The notes under the pieces are model-generated. The model ran no database searches and was not told where the DNA came from. It worked only from the letters and a program-made list of their open reading frames with translations. DNA of 64,000 nucleotides, taken from NCBI GenBank assembly GCA_019096065.1, contig JAGUCH010000007.1, positions 5,106,501-5,170,500 on the forward strand. The letters run 5' to 3'. Positions 22,317 through 35,160 of the stretch are shown here, piece after piece. How positions within the stretch are numbered: position 1 is the stretch's first letter; each line of letters opens with the position of its first letter. Position numbers and translations under genes: made by a program. The stretch comes from Paracyclopina nana (lineage: Eukaryota; Arthropoda; Copepoda; Cyclopoida; Cyclopettidae).

Positions 22317-25300
22317 ATGATGAAGAAGCAGCAATCACTGGGATACTTCCTACTTTTAGTCGCACTAATTTGGGCTGAGGCTGGTGGGGAGGAAAAAGAG
22401 GGGAAATTCTCCATCTTTTCCGTCATCAGATTCCCGAACAAGTACAGACAAGCTTAACAGTTTTTGTGGCTCATAATTTGTTCTTTGAAAAAATAGGCAA
22501 TGCGTAGCAGTCTCTGACGCGACAATGATGGGCACTTGCATGACTTCTGGCGAATGCGATTCAGCTTCGGGATCCAATGATGGAAATTGTGCCTCTGGAT
22601 TTGGAGTGTGCTGCGTGTTCTAGTAAGAGACTTTTGTTGTGACGCGCGCAAAATTGCACTTTTCACTTAATTACGAATTTGCCTAGCTCGAAAACCTGCG
22701 GAAATGTGGATGTCGTGCATAATTGCACGTACATAACGAATCCTTCCTTCCCAACCGTCAACAACGAGATGGGTCAAACTTGCATCTACAATGTGAAAAG
22801 CACGGGCTTCAACGAGGGTTCGTATACAACAGCCTTCTTTTCTTAACATGTCCCATGCCTCCGACGCGTTTTAGCAGTTGGCTTTTGAAGTATTTTAGCT
22901 TTTATTTGAATTCCAAAAATTCGGGTTTTTGCTATAGCAGTGTCGGCTGAAAATCCCAGCTGTTGCCATGAAAGGCCGCTAGGATCGCCCTACATCATTT
23001 TTTTTTCACTGATGCTAATGTGAATTTCAAAAGCTCGTTTTTTCTCTCAAGCAGTGTCAGCTGAAAATCCCAGCTGTTGCAATAAAAGGCCGCTGGGATC
23101 GCCCTACATCAATGTTATTGTTCTGATACTAATGAGAATTCTCCACAGCAATTTGCCAGTTGAGGCTAGATTTTGACACGGTGCGACTGGCTCAGCCGGC
23201 CGATGCTTCAGGCAAATGTTCTGCTGATACTTTTGTGGTTACATCTCCCACCTCAGCCTCACCTCGAGCAATGCCAACTCTTTGTGGAACTCTGACTGGA
23301 TCACATAGTAGGCTAATAGCTTAAACTCCTGCGTAAAAGTGAATTCAAATTTGCCATTTTCAGTGTATGTTGAAACTGCCCGCAGGGAAAATGCAGCATC
23401 TATCAAAGTTGCTATTGGCACCAGTGTGTTCTCCAGGATTTGGAAAATCAAAGTCACCTACATAGATTGCTTCTCTCCAGTGAGGTACGTATATAGAGGT
23501 ACCTTCCCCCATCACTATTTAGCAATAGCCCAATTTAGGCATGGTTCACCTGCTGATATTTTGCCCTTGATTTGTTCAAAATATCGGAGCGAAATGATGA
23601 GAAACTGCATGAGAAATTTGAAACCATGATAGGATGACTTTTTGTGTCAAAAGTCTGATTCCTTAAAAAAAATAAAAAATGATAATTTCTGGAAGCATTG
23701 CTGTTACGCAAATTGATTATTAGAGTTTCAGCTTTAATTTGGGTTTTTTGAAGTGTATGCAGAACCTTCCTGTAAAATGCTAAAAGGTCAAGAATTTTGG
23801 CATTAGTGAACGTTTTGCCTTTTTATGCCTTTCAAAAACATTATTTGAAAAAAAGCCATCTATAGTAGTGAATTATTGCCAAAAAGGATTGGAGCTTCAA
23901 GCTACCTATACTACATTTAGGCCCTGTTCACCTGCATTATTATCAGCAAAATTACGCGCGATATTATGATGAAATTTGCAAATATCTGGTATTTGTAATA
24001 TCATTTTTCAGATTTTGACTTCGGAATCGGTCTATTGGTACCAAAAGCCATCCTACCCCAAAATAAAAATTCTCAGTTTCTCAGTATTTCTCTCCAATAT
24101 TTTACCAAAATAACGGCCATAATAAGCAGGTGAACAGGCCCTTAGGCCAAATATTGTGTGTACAACTCAGAAAAAATTGGGCTTGACTGAAAATTTCATG
24201 TATTTCTGCTCCTCAGGGCCCCCACAGATTGCTTGCAATACTTCACTGGGGTGAGTGGATACGTGCAAAGTTATGGGTGGAACACAGGGGCCAAATTCAT
24301 TGCTCCTCAGCTGTATGCCAGCTGCTTTCGTCAAGAGCTCGGCTATTGCGCTCTAGATTTTGGAGCTGACAGCGATGGAGCTAACCCGGACTATTTCAAT
24401 CTCCTTAAGCCAGGATCAACTGGAGCGAATGCAATGGTCAGTGAACTTAGTTTGATGGTGCATTGAGAATAGCCCGGTTCCAGCAAGATAAATTGGCATA
24501 GTCAGGACACGTAACTTGACTTTTTAGCATAGTAACCCAACCAGAAATTTTCCCAAGTTATCTGAAAGTTATTGTAACGTGTTCGCACTCCTTCGTTTTA
24601 CCCAGGCCAGGTTGGGTTTATGTCGTTATGTAACATAAACTTCTGTACCACCTATGCAAAAAAATCGAAAAAATAGAAGGTGACATGAGGGGTTAGAATT
24701 TCTGGTTTGGCAGGTCACAGAATAACTTTTTCTGTATTTCGAAACTTAAGGATGGCCATGGGTATATTTTGCACCTTTTCCCTAAAAAAAGAGCCGGTGA
24801 AGCGGCAGCAGTTTTAAAATTCTTATGTAGTGATTGGCGCTAGATTGAGCCATTTACACTCCTGAAAAGCCTAATTAAAAGCTTAAAAGAAAATATTCAG
24901 CATGCTGGGGTGGTTGAATTCATCTAAGCTAGGTTTGCACCACCATAGTATGACTTGCGATTCTTGCATCATCCAAAATTCTGATTCACTATTACAGCGT
25001 ACAGCTGGGAGTTGTGATTCTAATAGAATCAGTTTTGTTCCCTCTTTGACTGAAAGAACAGCAGTGGCAAGTTCACCTACAGCAATGAAGAATGGAGGAG
25101 CCTCGTTTTGTGGCAACCAATTCAATATCATCGGTGGAGCAACCAAGCCAGGCACCGTGAGAAGTAAGCAGAATTTTCTATTAACCATATCAACTGATCT
25201 CAAGTGTATGCTAAATGAGGGTTTTTTCAATTTGCAGCTACCACTCTTCCGTTTAGATTGACCACATTGGCTGTACCTACCGCAGCTGATGCAGTAGCCA

Positions 25301-25338
25301 CTGGCTACAAATTGAGCTTTAGAATGGTGCCTTGCTAG
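22317..25338 (+). CDS. Secreted CUB-type protein B (paralogue of A)
   Basis: Eight exons: 22317-22441, 22497-22622, 22687 to about 22818, about 23149-23310, about 23364-23482, about 24217-24434, about 24994-25163, about 25238-25338. Signal peptide MMKKQQSLGYFLLLVALIWA. Then a Cys segment ending GNCASGFGVCC, a CUB-like block (TCGNVDVVHNCTYITNPSFP; ICQLRLDF; CSADTFVV; LCGTLTGSHMYV) and a second block with CLQYFTGVSGYVQSYGW, CFRQELGYC and FCGN. It ends GYKLSFRMVPC. The order of motifs and matching exon phases show common ancestry with gene A. An AATAAA lies at about 25350, just after the stop. The biochemical role is unknown; secretion is inferred from the signal peptide and cysteines. Confidence 0.85.
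22935..23145 (+). repeat. Tandem-duplicated ~110-bp cassette in a CUB B intron
   Basis: Two copies share GCTGAAAATCCCAGCTGTTG and GGATCGCCCTACATCA with few differences. Each is preceded by a good acceptor (TTTGCTATAG, TTCTCTCAAG). Both are open in the same relative frame, but no donor follows. It could be a decayed duplicated exon or a structured intronic RNA. Confidence 0.6.
23920..24141. mobile_element. Tourist/PIF-Harbinger-like MITE
   Basis: The ends are GGCCCTGTTCACCTGC (left) and, inverted, GGGCCTGTTCACCTGC (right). They are flanked by TTA direct repeats (23917-23919 and 24142-24144). The 222-bp body has no coding capacity. The TIR start and TTA duplication fit PIF/Harbinger MITEs. A partial relative (GCCCTGTTCACCTGG) occurs near 63560. 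Confidence 0.8.
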
Positions 25339-25591
25339 TAGCGATTGAATCGAATAAATGTTTGCAATTTGGAACACCGCTCGTTTATTCTGACATTAAG
25401 TAAGTGAAAAATAAGTTTGGAATGAGGACGCATTGGCTATCTCGCCGCACTCCGCCATGTAAAGAAGTCCCGGCGAAAAATAGGAAGCAGTAAAATAGTC
25501 CCACAAATTGGCAAGTCAAAGTGCTCATGAAAAAGTCATCTAGAAGAGGAGAAAAATTGTCAAGCTGCATAGGTGATTTTCAACAAGTATT

Positions 25592-27176
25592 TTACATGCC
25601 TGGAATGAAATATGCGTCCAAGATATTCCAAATGCCTCTGAAGCTGGCCACGTTTCCAATGAGTGAAATCAAAAGGATCATGTCATACCCCAGAAGCCTG
25701 GCAAACTTTGCCATCGGTCCAATTTCCAAGGGCTTACTGACCAGCTTTTTCTTGTAATGAGACCAAACTACCGGAAGTTGGAGTATGAAAACGAGCAAGC
25801 CACAGGCAAAGCCCAACAGCTGCAAAATAAACAAACTTAACGAGTGCAGCGCCATCTATATCACAATTTTAGACTCACAGCGCATATAGCCCCATTTCTA
25901 GCTAGGCCATGGGGAAATGTATCGGTTGGCTGGAAAATAAAGTCCATGCCAGTCCAGACTCCATAAAAGGCTGTTATGGCAACCAAATTGATGGGAATGG
26001 TGAAGCAAATGTCCAAAATTCTTCCCCTAGTTGAGTCACTCAACTGCAATTTAAATCAATGGCTTATATAACGCTTCTAATGATGACAAAAATATGAACA
26101 TTCCACTTACATCTGATGACATGTATGTTGGTACAGCAAAGTAAGTTTTGGGCCTGTCAATTCCGTTGCCTGAAAGTTGTTAAGAAGATGGTGATGATTT
26201 TTTTCCAAATTTGTCATTTACCCATAGGCGTGCACAGGGCTGTTTTCAGTGTTCTGGTCAGGAGCAAAATAAACGAGCCTCCGGTAAAGCAGGATAGTGA
26301 CAAATACCTTTGAAAAGAATTGTAGTTTGTAGAAAAGAAAACTTTTTAGCCTTACTTACCATGAGGCTCCGATGATAGATGAGAACAAGCCCCAAATGCC
26401 CTTCCACATAGTCAGGTCAAAATAGAATCTGACTGTTGTAAAAATTCTTGAGGCAAAGAAAAATTTGAACCTGAAAGAAAAAAATATATTTGAAGGTTTT
26501 TAGGTGACTAATAGGCTCTACAGATTTACTTTGAGCCTGATTGAGCAAAGGCTCTTGCTTCATGCTGGAAATAAAATATGAGAGCTGACATGAATACTCC
26601 CAAAACTATGGCAAGAATTGATCCATCCACCAGGTTGCCTTGGCAGAGAACATCATCAAACAATGAGTCAGCATTCCTCCATGTGCCCCTCCAAGCAGTG
26701 ACAAAGCATGGGCCAATGACCAATTGAACAAACAAAAAGTCATAAGCTTAATGAAAAGTCATTTGATTAATTTATAGCATATTAGTAATTTTCCATATGT
26801 CAGCTGATATTATCAAATGTATCTCATATGTATGAGATGTCACTTTAAATTGTATCATCTATTGTTTGCTGAATTCATAATAATTTGCACATGATCAGCT
26901 GTTTGTGAAAGTCTGCTGAGCTGATAAAAGTCAGCTAAATTAAGCTGCTATTTTTTTGGAAGAAGTCTGCTAAAACCAGTTAGATTTAACATAAAATTGG
27001 TGTCAGTTAATATCAGTAGTCAACTGATTTCAACAGTCAGCTGATTTCAGCTGACAACACCAGCTGAAATCAAGAGGTTCTTTACCTAAGCAATTGAATA
27101 GGTGGGCATTACTGATTTTCCGTCCAAGTTGCCTTTCCAAATCCAACAAAATAGCTTCATGCAGCGAGTCCCACAT
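25592..27176 (-). CDS. Multi-pass membrane protein, fuseless-like (tentative)
   Basis: Seven exons (27086-27176, 26530-26746, 26360-26470, 26222-26307, 26111-26169, 25879-26043, 25592-25819) join in frame to 318 residues. Several hydrophobic segments are evident (LVIGPCFVTAW; ILAIVLGVFMSALIFYF; GGSFILLLTRTL; IPINLVAITAF; LLGFACGLLVFILQL; MILLISLIGNVA). A motif of aromatic-[RKY]-G-x-W followed by a Gly/Asp helix recurs: WRGTWRNADSLF, WKGIWGLFSS, FYGVWTGMDFIF, FRGIWNILDAYF. This repeat-like theme recalls Drosophila fuseless, a presynaptic membrane protein, but the assignment is from memory. The stop after FIPGM may be bypassed by a donor at that codon; an open downstream segment to about 25386 with another hydrophobic stretch would extend the C-terminus. 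Confidence 0.7.
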
Positions 27177-27237
27177 TTTTCTAGCAATAGTAGTCGTATT
27201 TAAGTTTATTTCTCAAAAAATGTGAAATAAATACAGT

Positions 27238-30200
27238 TTATGCATCATAAGTGGAAGCTGACACTTGCCCGCCTAATCCTGTCCAATTTGTGTGAACAAA
27301 CTTGCCTGGATCATTCAACAGTTCGTAGGTATGAGCACCAAAGTAATCCCTCTGAGCCTGAAAGTAAATGTTTATCCAATGAAAACCAAGCAAGGACTGA
27401 AGAAAAACCAGGCGTGTGAAAGAGAGCAGAGCTCAAACGAGTCTGATGGGTTGATTTATGAGGCGATTCAAGATGGAATCAGCAGAAATCAGTTAATCCA
27501 CAAAAAATGAGCAAAGATAACACAGATATGACAAATATACTACTCAGAATCAGGATTAGATTCATTCTACTTATCAGAAAATGCTTTAGTGTGGATTTGC
27601 TGATTTCAGCAGAACTTGGCCATTTTCTGAAAGTTTCACCTGAATGAGATTAGCAGGAAGCTTCTCAGATCTGTAGCCATCGTAGAAAGCCAAGGCAGTT
27701 GAAAATGCAGGTGTGGGGATGCCGAATTCCACTGCTTTTGCAATCACCTCTCTCCATGCACCTTGGCAATTGTGAACTGCGTCTTGGAAAAACTCATCAA
27801 GCAACAAGTTGGACAAGTCTGGGTCTTTCACAAAGGCATCCCTACAAACCGTTGGAAGCCAGAGTGTGTTACGTGACAAAAATAAATGATTTTGAAGATC
27901 ATTTTACTTGATTTTGCCCAAAAATGCAGATCTGATGATGCAACCACCACGCCACATGAGAGCAATTCCTCCATAATTCAGCTTCCATCCAAAGTTCTCT
28001 GCAGCTTCTCTAAGAAGCATAAACCCCTGAAAAACAAAAAATTAGCAAGAAAAAGTCCATGAATTCCAAGTTTTCAATAGAAGCAAAATCAGCTGATTTC
28101 AGCTGATTTTATTTAAAAAATGCTCATTTCTAATGAAAATCAGCTGAATATTTTTAAAAATCAGCTGATTTCAGCTGATGATAACATCTAGGTTTCATAT
28201 TGAGTTGTAACTTACTTGTGCATATGAAACAATTTTTGAGGCATACAAAGCTTTCCTTATCTTCTCCACAAACTCAAACTTGTTTCCAATCCCACTGACT
28301 TGGCTCTGTTAATGGCATGTTTGACAAAGTGACATTAGATGAATGTTGTGCTAAGTTATTACCTTGTCCGGGCCCCGCAAAATGGCACTGGCTCTGACCC
28401 GTTCCTCTTGCAAACTGGACAAACATCTAGCCAGAAAAGATTGCCAATTGTTTTTGAAAATTCGTCAAGAGGATTACGTAATCTTTGTTTATGTAGCTAC
28501 CTAGCAAAAACTGCTTCAGCTATCAAAGTGACCGGGACTCCATGGTCCAAAGCTGAAATTGCAGTCCATTTTCCAGTTCCTTTTTGGCCAGCTGAGTCTC
28601 GAATTTTGGTCACCAAGGGCATGCCATCTTCGTCCTAGAAATTGCAGGAGTTTCAGCTCAGAAATTACCCATTAATTATCAAAATTGGCAAACCTTGTAT
28701 CTTAGAATGTTGGCAGTGATTTCAATCAGGAAAGAGTCCAATTCCCCTCGATTCCAGTCAGCAAAAGTGTCAGCCATTTCACGGTGGGATTGACCCAAAA
28801 CATCTTTCATTAGATGGTAGGCTTCAGCAATTAGCTGTAATGAAAAAGTATTTTGTTGATTCAGAGCGTTGTTGAGGCAAGGCTTAATTAAAATGTCTGG
28901 ATGAAGCAAACATAGACACATTAAACACAGTCCAACCCAAGTGAGCAAACTATCCACGTGTCCCTTATATCGAGTGACACTTGAGCAATGAAGAGGATTG
29001 AAAATTTGGGTCTTTTCACTGGGAAATTTTTCCTCTTCATTTTGCTGGCCCTGGGATGTTTTTTCCAGGTGAAAGAAAGCGTGACAAAATTCCTTAAAGG
29101 AAGCACTACAAAAAGCACAACCTATGACCCTGCCCATGAGCTGCCTCTACCAACTATGGTCGTTTGTCCAACTAATCCCTACAGGAATTTGGAGAAGCAG
29201 AAGCAAAACAACATGAGCATGTATTCTATGGTGCCACACCATTATGCTTATTGGCCCAACGATACTCAAGGTGTGGCCAAAGCATGGCAGAAAATTACTT
29301 ATGATTTCCACGAGTTGATGAAATCAATGTCTTTTCACTTGAGAGGGTCAAACATCTATTTAGACTCTGCCAAAGTTGAAGCAATCAGTAAAGGAGCAAC
29401 CATCCAGCAAATGTCTGTCAAACCATTTGGCACAATTTACATGGGCAAATGCTTTCTAGTCATCATGAATGAAAGCTTTAGCTACGGAGACACTGCCTTT
29501 TTCAGATTCAATGTCAACAAAGACCATTTTGAGCATGAGAAAGTCAAAGTTTATTTCGTTCCGAGGGGAGGATATGAGCTTGGTTTTCAGGCATCAATAT
29601 TTGATGAAAACCCTTTAGAAATTATCTTGGAGGAACAGGAGGAAACCTTGCTGTCTTTGGAAGTGCATGAGCACAATAAAAATTCTGGCAGTAGCAATTG
29701 TGATCCGAGAATTGATCAAGAAACATTTGCGAACTGCTTTTATCGATTTCAAAAGCAATATATTCGCTTCAATGATGCTACGTCCTGGTATTGCCGAAAT
29801 ATCACCTTTTCAGGCTGTTTGCTCCCTCTCGTAAGTACAAAATATGACTTTTTCATAACTGGTCCCAGCCTTTCCGGACAGAACATTATGTAACAAATAT
29901 GTACTATTTTTGGCTTTTTGTGAACATTTTTGATTGTTAACTGAAGCCATGCCTGGTAATGGCCTAGAAATCAAAACAAAACAACATTTCCACAGGATTT
30001 TAAATTGAAAATTTCACGATCTTTCTTGGCAGATTTCTGATGAAGTTGGCTCATTTTGCACAGATGCTCTATCAGCAAGGTGTTCTCTAGAGCTAACAAG
30101 GAAAACATCTGATGTGAAAGTGATGAATAATTGTGGCTGTCCAAGGCCTTGCAAAAGAGTGAGCTATGGAATTTCAAAAATGACCCTGCCCCTTTTGCCA

Positions 30201-31796
30201 CCAGAAAATGAATCTTGGTATTAACCTTTTCCCTATCATAAAAAATCATAAATGTAATTAAAAATTCACCAGGATTTTCATGAATTTCAACTCCGACACT
30301 CTGATTGTGCATGATGAAGTGTTACTCATAGATATCAACGCAATTATAGCATCAGTGGGAGGATCTATGGGACTCTTCATAGGATTTTCATTCTTTGACT
30401 TTTTCTCAGCCCTAGGGCTAAATGTATTCAACTACATCAAAGAATACCTGGCCAACAAGTCAAAGCTTTGAATGTCAATAAAAACTTACCTGCATGTCTC
30501 CATATTCAATTCCATTGTGGACCATTTTCACAAAATGTCCAGCTCCTTCCTCGCCAACCCAGTCGCAACAAGCATCTTTTTCACATTGAGCGCAAATTGT
30601 CTGAAAAAAAAGTCAACTTTCAATTTTGTTGTGTTTCGGCCTAACGCAACATTCCTCCAAAAACCTCGCAACCTTGACCATCTAAGTGGACTGTGATATT
30701 CTGAATTTTTTACCTGAAAAATATCCTTGATGTGAGGCCAAGCAGCTGAGTGGCCTCCAGGCATCAAAGAAGGCCCATATCTTGCCCCCTCTTCCCCACC
30801 AGACACTCCTGAACCAACGTACAAGATGGCTTTCTTGCCCAATTCACGGCACCTTCTAGTAGTGTCTTGGTGCTCAGAGTTGCCTCCATCAATGATTATG
30901 TCACCCTTGCTCAATAAAGGTGTCAACTTGGCTATGAAATCATCCACTGCTTTGCCAGCTTTGACCATCAGCATCACTTTTCGAGGCTTCTTCAATTTCG
31001 ACACCATTTCTTCCAGTGACTTGGCACCAATGATCTGCAAAGAAAAAATTGTTAGTATTTTAGCTGCAGAATCAATTGGTTGGAGCCACTGAAGAGTTTA
31101 TGAAGCATAGTGACTTACACTGGTGTTTTTGGCCTCATTTTCCAGAAAAGCAGTCACCTTGTCATGTGATCTGTTGTAGGCACAAACCACAAATCCATGA
31201 TCATTCATATTCAGGATCAGATTTTGGCCCATGACTGCCAATCCAATGACAGCAATGTCAGCACTAGACAAATTAAGATGAAAACGATTATTTGCTTCAT
31301 TGGACCAGGTGGAATTTCAGGTAATTGTTCAAAAAAATTTAAATACTGAAGGATGTCTTTCTCATGAAAATAAGCCAATTTTAAAAAACACTCATCAATC
31401 ACATTTCCACACATTGTCAAATATTCCCATCATTGTGTTACGTTCAATGCCAAAAAGAATATAAAATTATGACTGATTTAGAGAAAAACTTGGTTTTTCA
31501 CAGGTGGCGCTGTTGATTTTTCGCTGCTGCCCATCCTGCCGCCGGCCGTACAGCCCGCTCGCCAATCAAAAGGCAGCGCCACCTAGGGGTGAAAACTATT
31601 ACATTATTATTCTTACACAGGATCACTTTTTCCATGCTTGGCTTTGAATGTGAGTGATTTACAGGCTGCGTTTCCCATGATGTTCAACACAAGCACAAGT
31701 AGATTTTCATGCTAACAGAGCTGATCTGAAATTGTGCAGCCGTTTTTGAGAAAATGACGCAAACTCGCGTCGTACGCGCGTGCGTACGCACCTCAT
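27238..31796 (-). CDS. PGD: 6-phosphogluconate dehydrogenase, decarboxylating
   Basis: Eleven exons: 31792-31796, 31119-31263, 30714-31034, 30490-30600, 28694-28834, 28501-28634, 28363-28426, 28216-28305, 27908-28026, 27640-27841, 27238-27357. They encode exactly 483 residues, the human length. The enzyme converts 6-phosphogluconate and NADP to ribulose 5-phosphate, CO2 and NADPH in the cytosolic pentose phosphate pathway. Visible marks are the Rossmann motif [12 protein letters not shown], the cofactor-contacting NRS (YNRSHDK), [33 protein letters not shown], and the catalytic [16 protein letters not shown] with its Lys. Exon 1 is only ATGAG before the donor GTGCGT. It was chosen because it alone restores frame to give MSADIAVIG. 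One 1.65-kb intron hosts an opposite-strand DEG/ENaC gene. Confidence 0.96.
28988..30471 (+). CDS. DEG/ENaC (pickpocket-like) sodium channel subunit, nested
   Basis: Three exons (28988-29830, 30033-30217, 30273-30471) give 408 residues. DEG/ENaC subunits form trimeric amiloride-sensitive cation channels with two membrane segments and a large extracellular Cys-rich domain. TM1 is about residues 9-27 ([18 protein letters not shown]). [11 protein letters not shown] is the usual post-TM1 motif. The Cys-rich region ends [16 protein letters not shown]2 is [17 protein letters not shown] with the G-x-S selectivity motif. It is shorter than usual (500-650), has almost no cytosolic N-terminus, and I do not see the His-Gly gating motif, so an upstream exon may be missing. 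It lies wholly inside a 6PGD intron on the other strand. Its AATAAA (about 30477) lies just before a 6PGD exon. Confidence 0.88.
31502..31584. repeat. Short inverted-repeat element in the 6PGD first intron
   Basis: AGGTGGCGCTG (31502-31512) and CAGCGCCACCT (31574-31584) are perfect 11-bp inverted ends around a GC-rich 61-bp centre, unlike the AT-rich surroundings. It may be a tiny MITE or a structured regulatory site. Confidence 0.55.
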
Positions 31797-32772
31797 TGAT
31801 GAAGGTTTGTGGTTCAACAAAACTTCCTCAATCTCATGCAAAAAGTTCAGCAACAATAGCAATAAATGGTATCCGATTTCTCACGTTGTGAAGCAGCTGA
31901 CTTTTATGGCCACATAGCAAGGCGTTGAATTTCTAGCAAGATATTTGCAATTTTACAGCTTTAGCTGCAATTCCAGTCTCTTGCAGCGCAATTAGCTCAA
32001 CTTTTGATTGGATCTGACATCAAACTGCAATTAAAATATGAGGGAATGAAAAATGTAGGTCAAGTGACCCTTTCAGCAGTTTTACGCAATTTTTGCGTAC
32101 CCTCATTTTATCTTAGCTTGGGGCAGTTTTCAGAGGGGCAAAATATTTTCCTGCTGCTCCTGCGAACTACGAATTTGACGCCACACACGCAAGCTAGGTC
32201 TCGATATCAGCCATAAAGCAATTGCTACTAAAGCTAAAGGTTAGATGAATCACCACGAGTTCAGTCAATCGATTCTGAAATCAATTTGAAAAAATATTAC
32301 ACACAACTTTGCCTCGAGCAAATTCTTAAAAAAGGGCAGGACCACAAAATCGAACAAAACTGCTGTGTACATGTTTTCAATGCCAATTATGTATTGCGCA
32401 CTTTTTTCAATACGCTTCCATACATATGCAATGATCCAATTTTTGAGGGTTCAAGATCATTGATTTTTTGTTCAAGGCTCTTCAAATGAATTTGGATAAA
32501 TGTGCTGATACCTGTAGAATGATGATATATGCCCTTTTTTCATGCTCAACTTTGAGTGTAATAATTTTTAAGCATGCGCCAGAAGCGAAATTGCCAATTT
32601 GAGCAAGTTGCCAATTCAATGTGATAATAACTCTGACCAAAAAGGTTTAAAATGGGTCTACTTCATGTTTTTCACCTTGACAAGGCTACATTCATTCATG
32701 CCATTTTTCTGCTGAAATTTTACCTTTTATGGGTACTTAAAAAATAGGCTCATTACTGTGGCATGTGGGCCC
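31797..32772. other. 6PGD upstream flank
   Basis: Presumed 5' UTR and promoter of 6PGD at the left end, then AT-rich spacer with only short open frames. No other gene is supported. Confidence 0.4.
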
Positions 32773-32847
32773 ATTTTTGGGCTAAGACTGGATACCCAGC
32801 CAACAAATGCAAGCAAAACTTAAGCAACAGAGTGCAATGAGATCAAT

Positions 32848-35160
32848 GCGAACGTTGCGAGCATCGCGAACAATGTGAACATTGCGAACAATGCGAACAT
32901 TGCGAACAATGCGAACATTGCGAACAATGCGAACTTTGTGAACATTGCGAACAATGCGAACAATGCGAACATTGCGAACATTGCGAACAATGCGAACATT
33001 GCGAACAATGCGAACATTGCGAACAATGCGAACATTGCGAACAATGCGAACAATGCGAACATTGCGAACAATGCGAACATTGCGAACAATGCGAACAATG
33101 CGAACATTGCGAACAATGCGAACAATGCGAACAATGCGAACAATGCGAACAATGCGAACAATGCGAACATTGCGAACATTGCGAACAATGCGAACAATGC
33201 GAACAATGCGAACATTGTGAACAATGCGAACAATGCGAACATTGCAAACAATGCGAACATTGCAAACATTGCGATCATTGCGAACAATGCGAACAATGCG
33301 AACAATGCGAACAATGCGAACAATGCGAACAATGCGAACATTGCGAACAATGCGAACATTGCGAACAATGCGAACAATGCGAACAATGCAAACATTGCGA
33401 ACATTGCGAACAATGCAAACATAGCGAACAATGCGAACAATGCGAACATTGCGAACAATGCGAACAATGCGAACATTGCGAACAATGCGAACAATGCGAA
33501 CAATGCGAACAATGCGAACAATGCGAACAATGCGAACAATGCGAACAATGCGAACATTGCGAACAATGCGAACATTGCGAACAATGCGAACAATGCGAAC
33601 AATGCGAACATTGCGAACAATGCAAACTTTGTGAACATTGCGGACAATGCGAACATTGCGAACATTGCGAACAATGCGAACATTGCGAACAATGCGAACA
33701 ATGCGAACATTGCGAACATTGCGAACAATGCGAACATTGCGAACAATGCGAACAATGCGAACATTGCGAACAATGCGAACAATGCGAACAATGCGAACAA
33801 TGCGAACAATGCGAACAATGCGAACATTGCGAACATTGCGAACAATGCGAACAATGCGAACAATGCGAACATTGCGAACAATGCGAACAATGCGAACATT
33901 GCAAACAATGCGAACATTGCGAACATTGCGAACATTGCGAACAATGCGAACAATGCGAACAATGCGAACAATGCGAACAATGCGAACAATGCGAACATTG
34001 CGAACAATGCGAACATTGCGAACAATGCGAACAATGCGAACAATGCGAACATTGCGAACATTGCGAACATTGCGAACATTGCGAACAATGCGGACATTGC
34101 GAACAATGCGAACAATTTGAACATTGCGAACACTGCGAACATTGCGAACAATGCGAACAATGCGAACATTGCGAACATTGCGAACAATGCGAACATTGCG
34201 AACATTGCGAACATTGCGAACAATGCGAACAATGCGAACATTGCGAACAATGCGAACATTGCGAACATTGCGAACAATGCGAACAATGCGAACATTGCGA
34301 ACATTGCGAACAATGCGAACATTGCGAACATTGCGAACAATGCGAACATTGCGAACATTGCGAACATTGCGAAAAATGCAAACAATGCAAACATTGCGAA
34401 CAATGCGAACATTGCGAACATTGCGAACATTGCGAACTATGCGAACATTGCGAACATTGCGAACATTGCGAACAATGCGAACATTGTGAACATTGCGAAC
34501 AATGCGAACATTGCGAACATTGCGAACAATGCGAACAATGCGAACATTGCGAACAATGCGAACAATGCGAACATTGCGAACATTGCGAACAATGCGAACA
34601 TTGCGAACAATGCGAACAATGCGAACATTGCGAACAATGCGAACAATGCGAACAATGCGAACAATGCGAACATTGCGAACATTGCGAACATTGCGAACAT
34701 TGCGAACAATGCGAACAATGCGAACAATGCGAACATTGTGAACAATGCGAACAATGCGAACATTGCAAACAATGCGAACATTGCAAACATTGCGAACATT
34801 GCGATCAATGCGAACAATGCGAACAATGCGAACAATGCGAACATTGCGAACAATGCGAACATTGCGAACAATGCGAACATTGCGAACAATGCGAACAATG
34901 CGAACAATGCAAACATTGCGAACATTGCGAACATTGCGAACATTGCGAACAATGCGAACATTGCGAACAATGCGAACAATGCGAACATTGCGAACAATGC
35001 GAACAATGCGAACAATGCGAACAATGCGAACAATGCGAACATTGCAAACAATGCGAACAATGCGATCATTGCGAACATTGCGAACAATGCAAACAATGCG
35101 AACATTGCGAACAATGCGAACAATGCGAACATTGCGAACAATGCGAACATTGCGAACATT
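32848..35160. repeat. 9-bp satellite array, left arm (~2.3 kb)
   Basis: Two 9-mers, GCGAACAAT and GCGAACATT, alternate irregularly about 257 times. Point variants are rare (GTGAACATT, GCAAACAAT, GCGATCATT). The unit length is a multiple of three and no phase contains a stop, so all six frames are open. The resulting long predicted peptides are composition artefacts. Confidence 0.97.
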
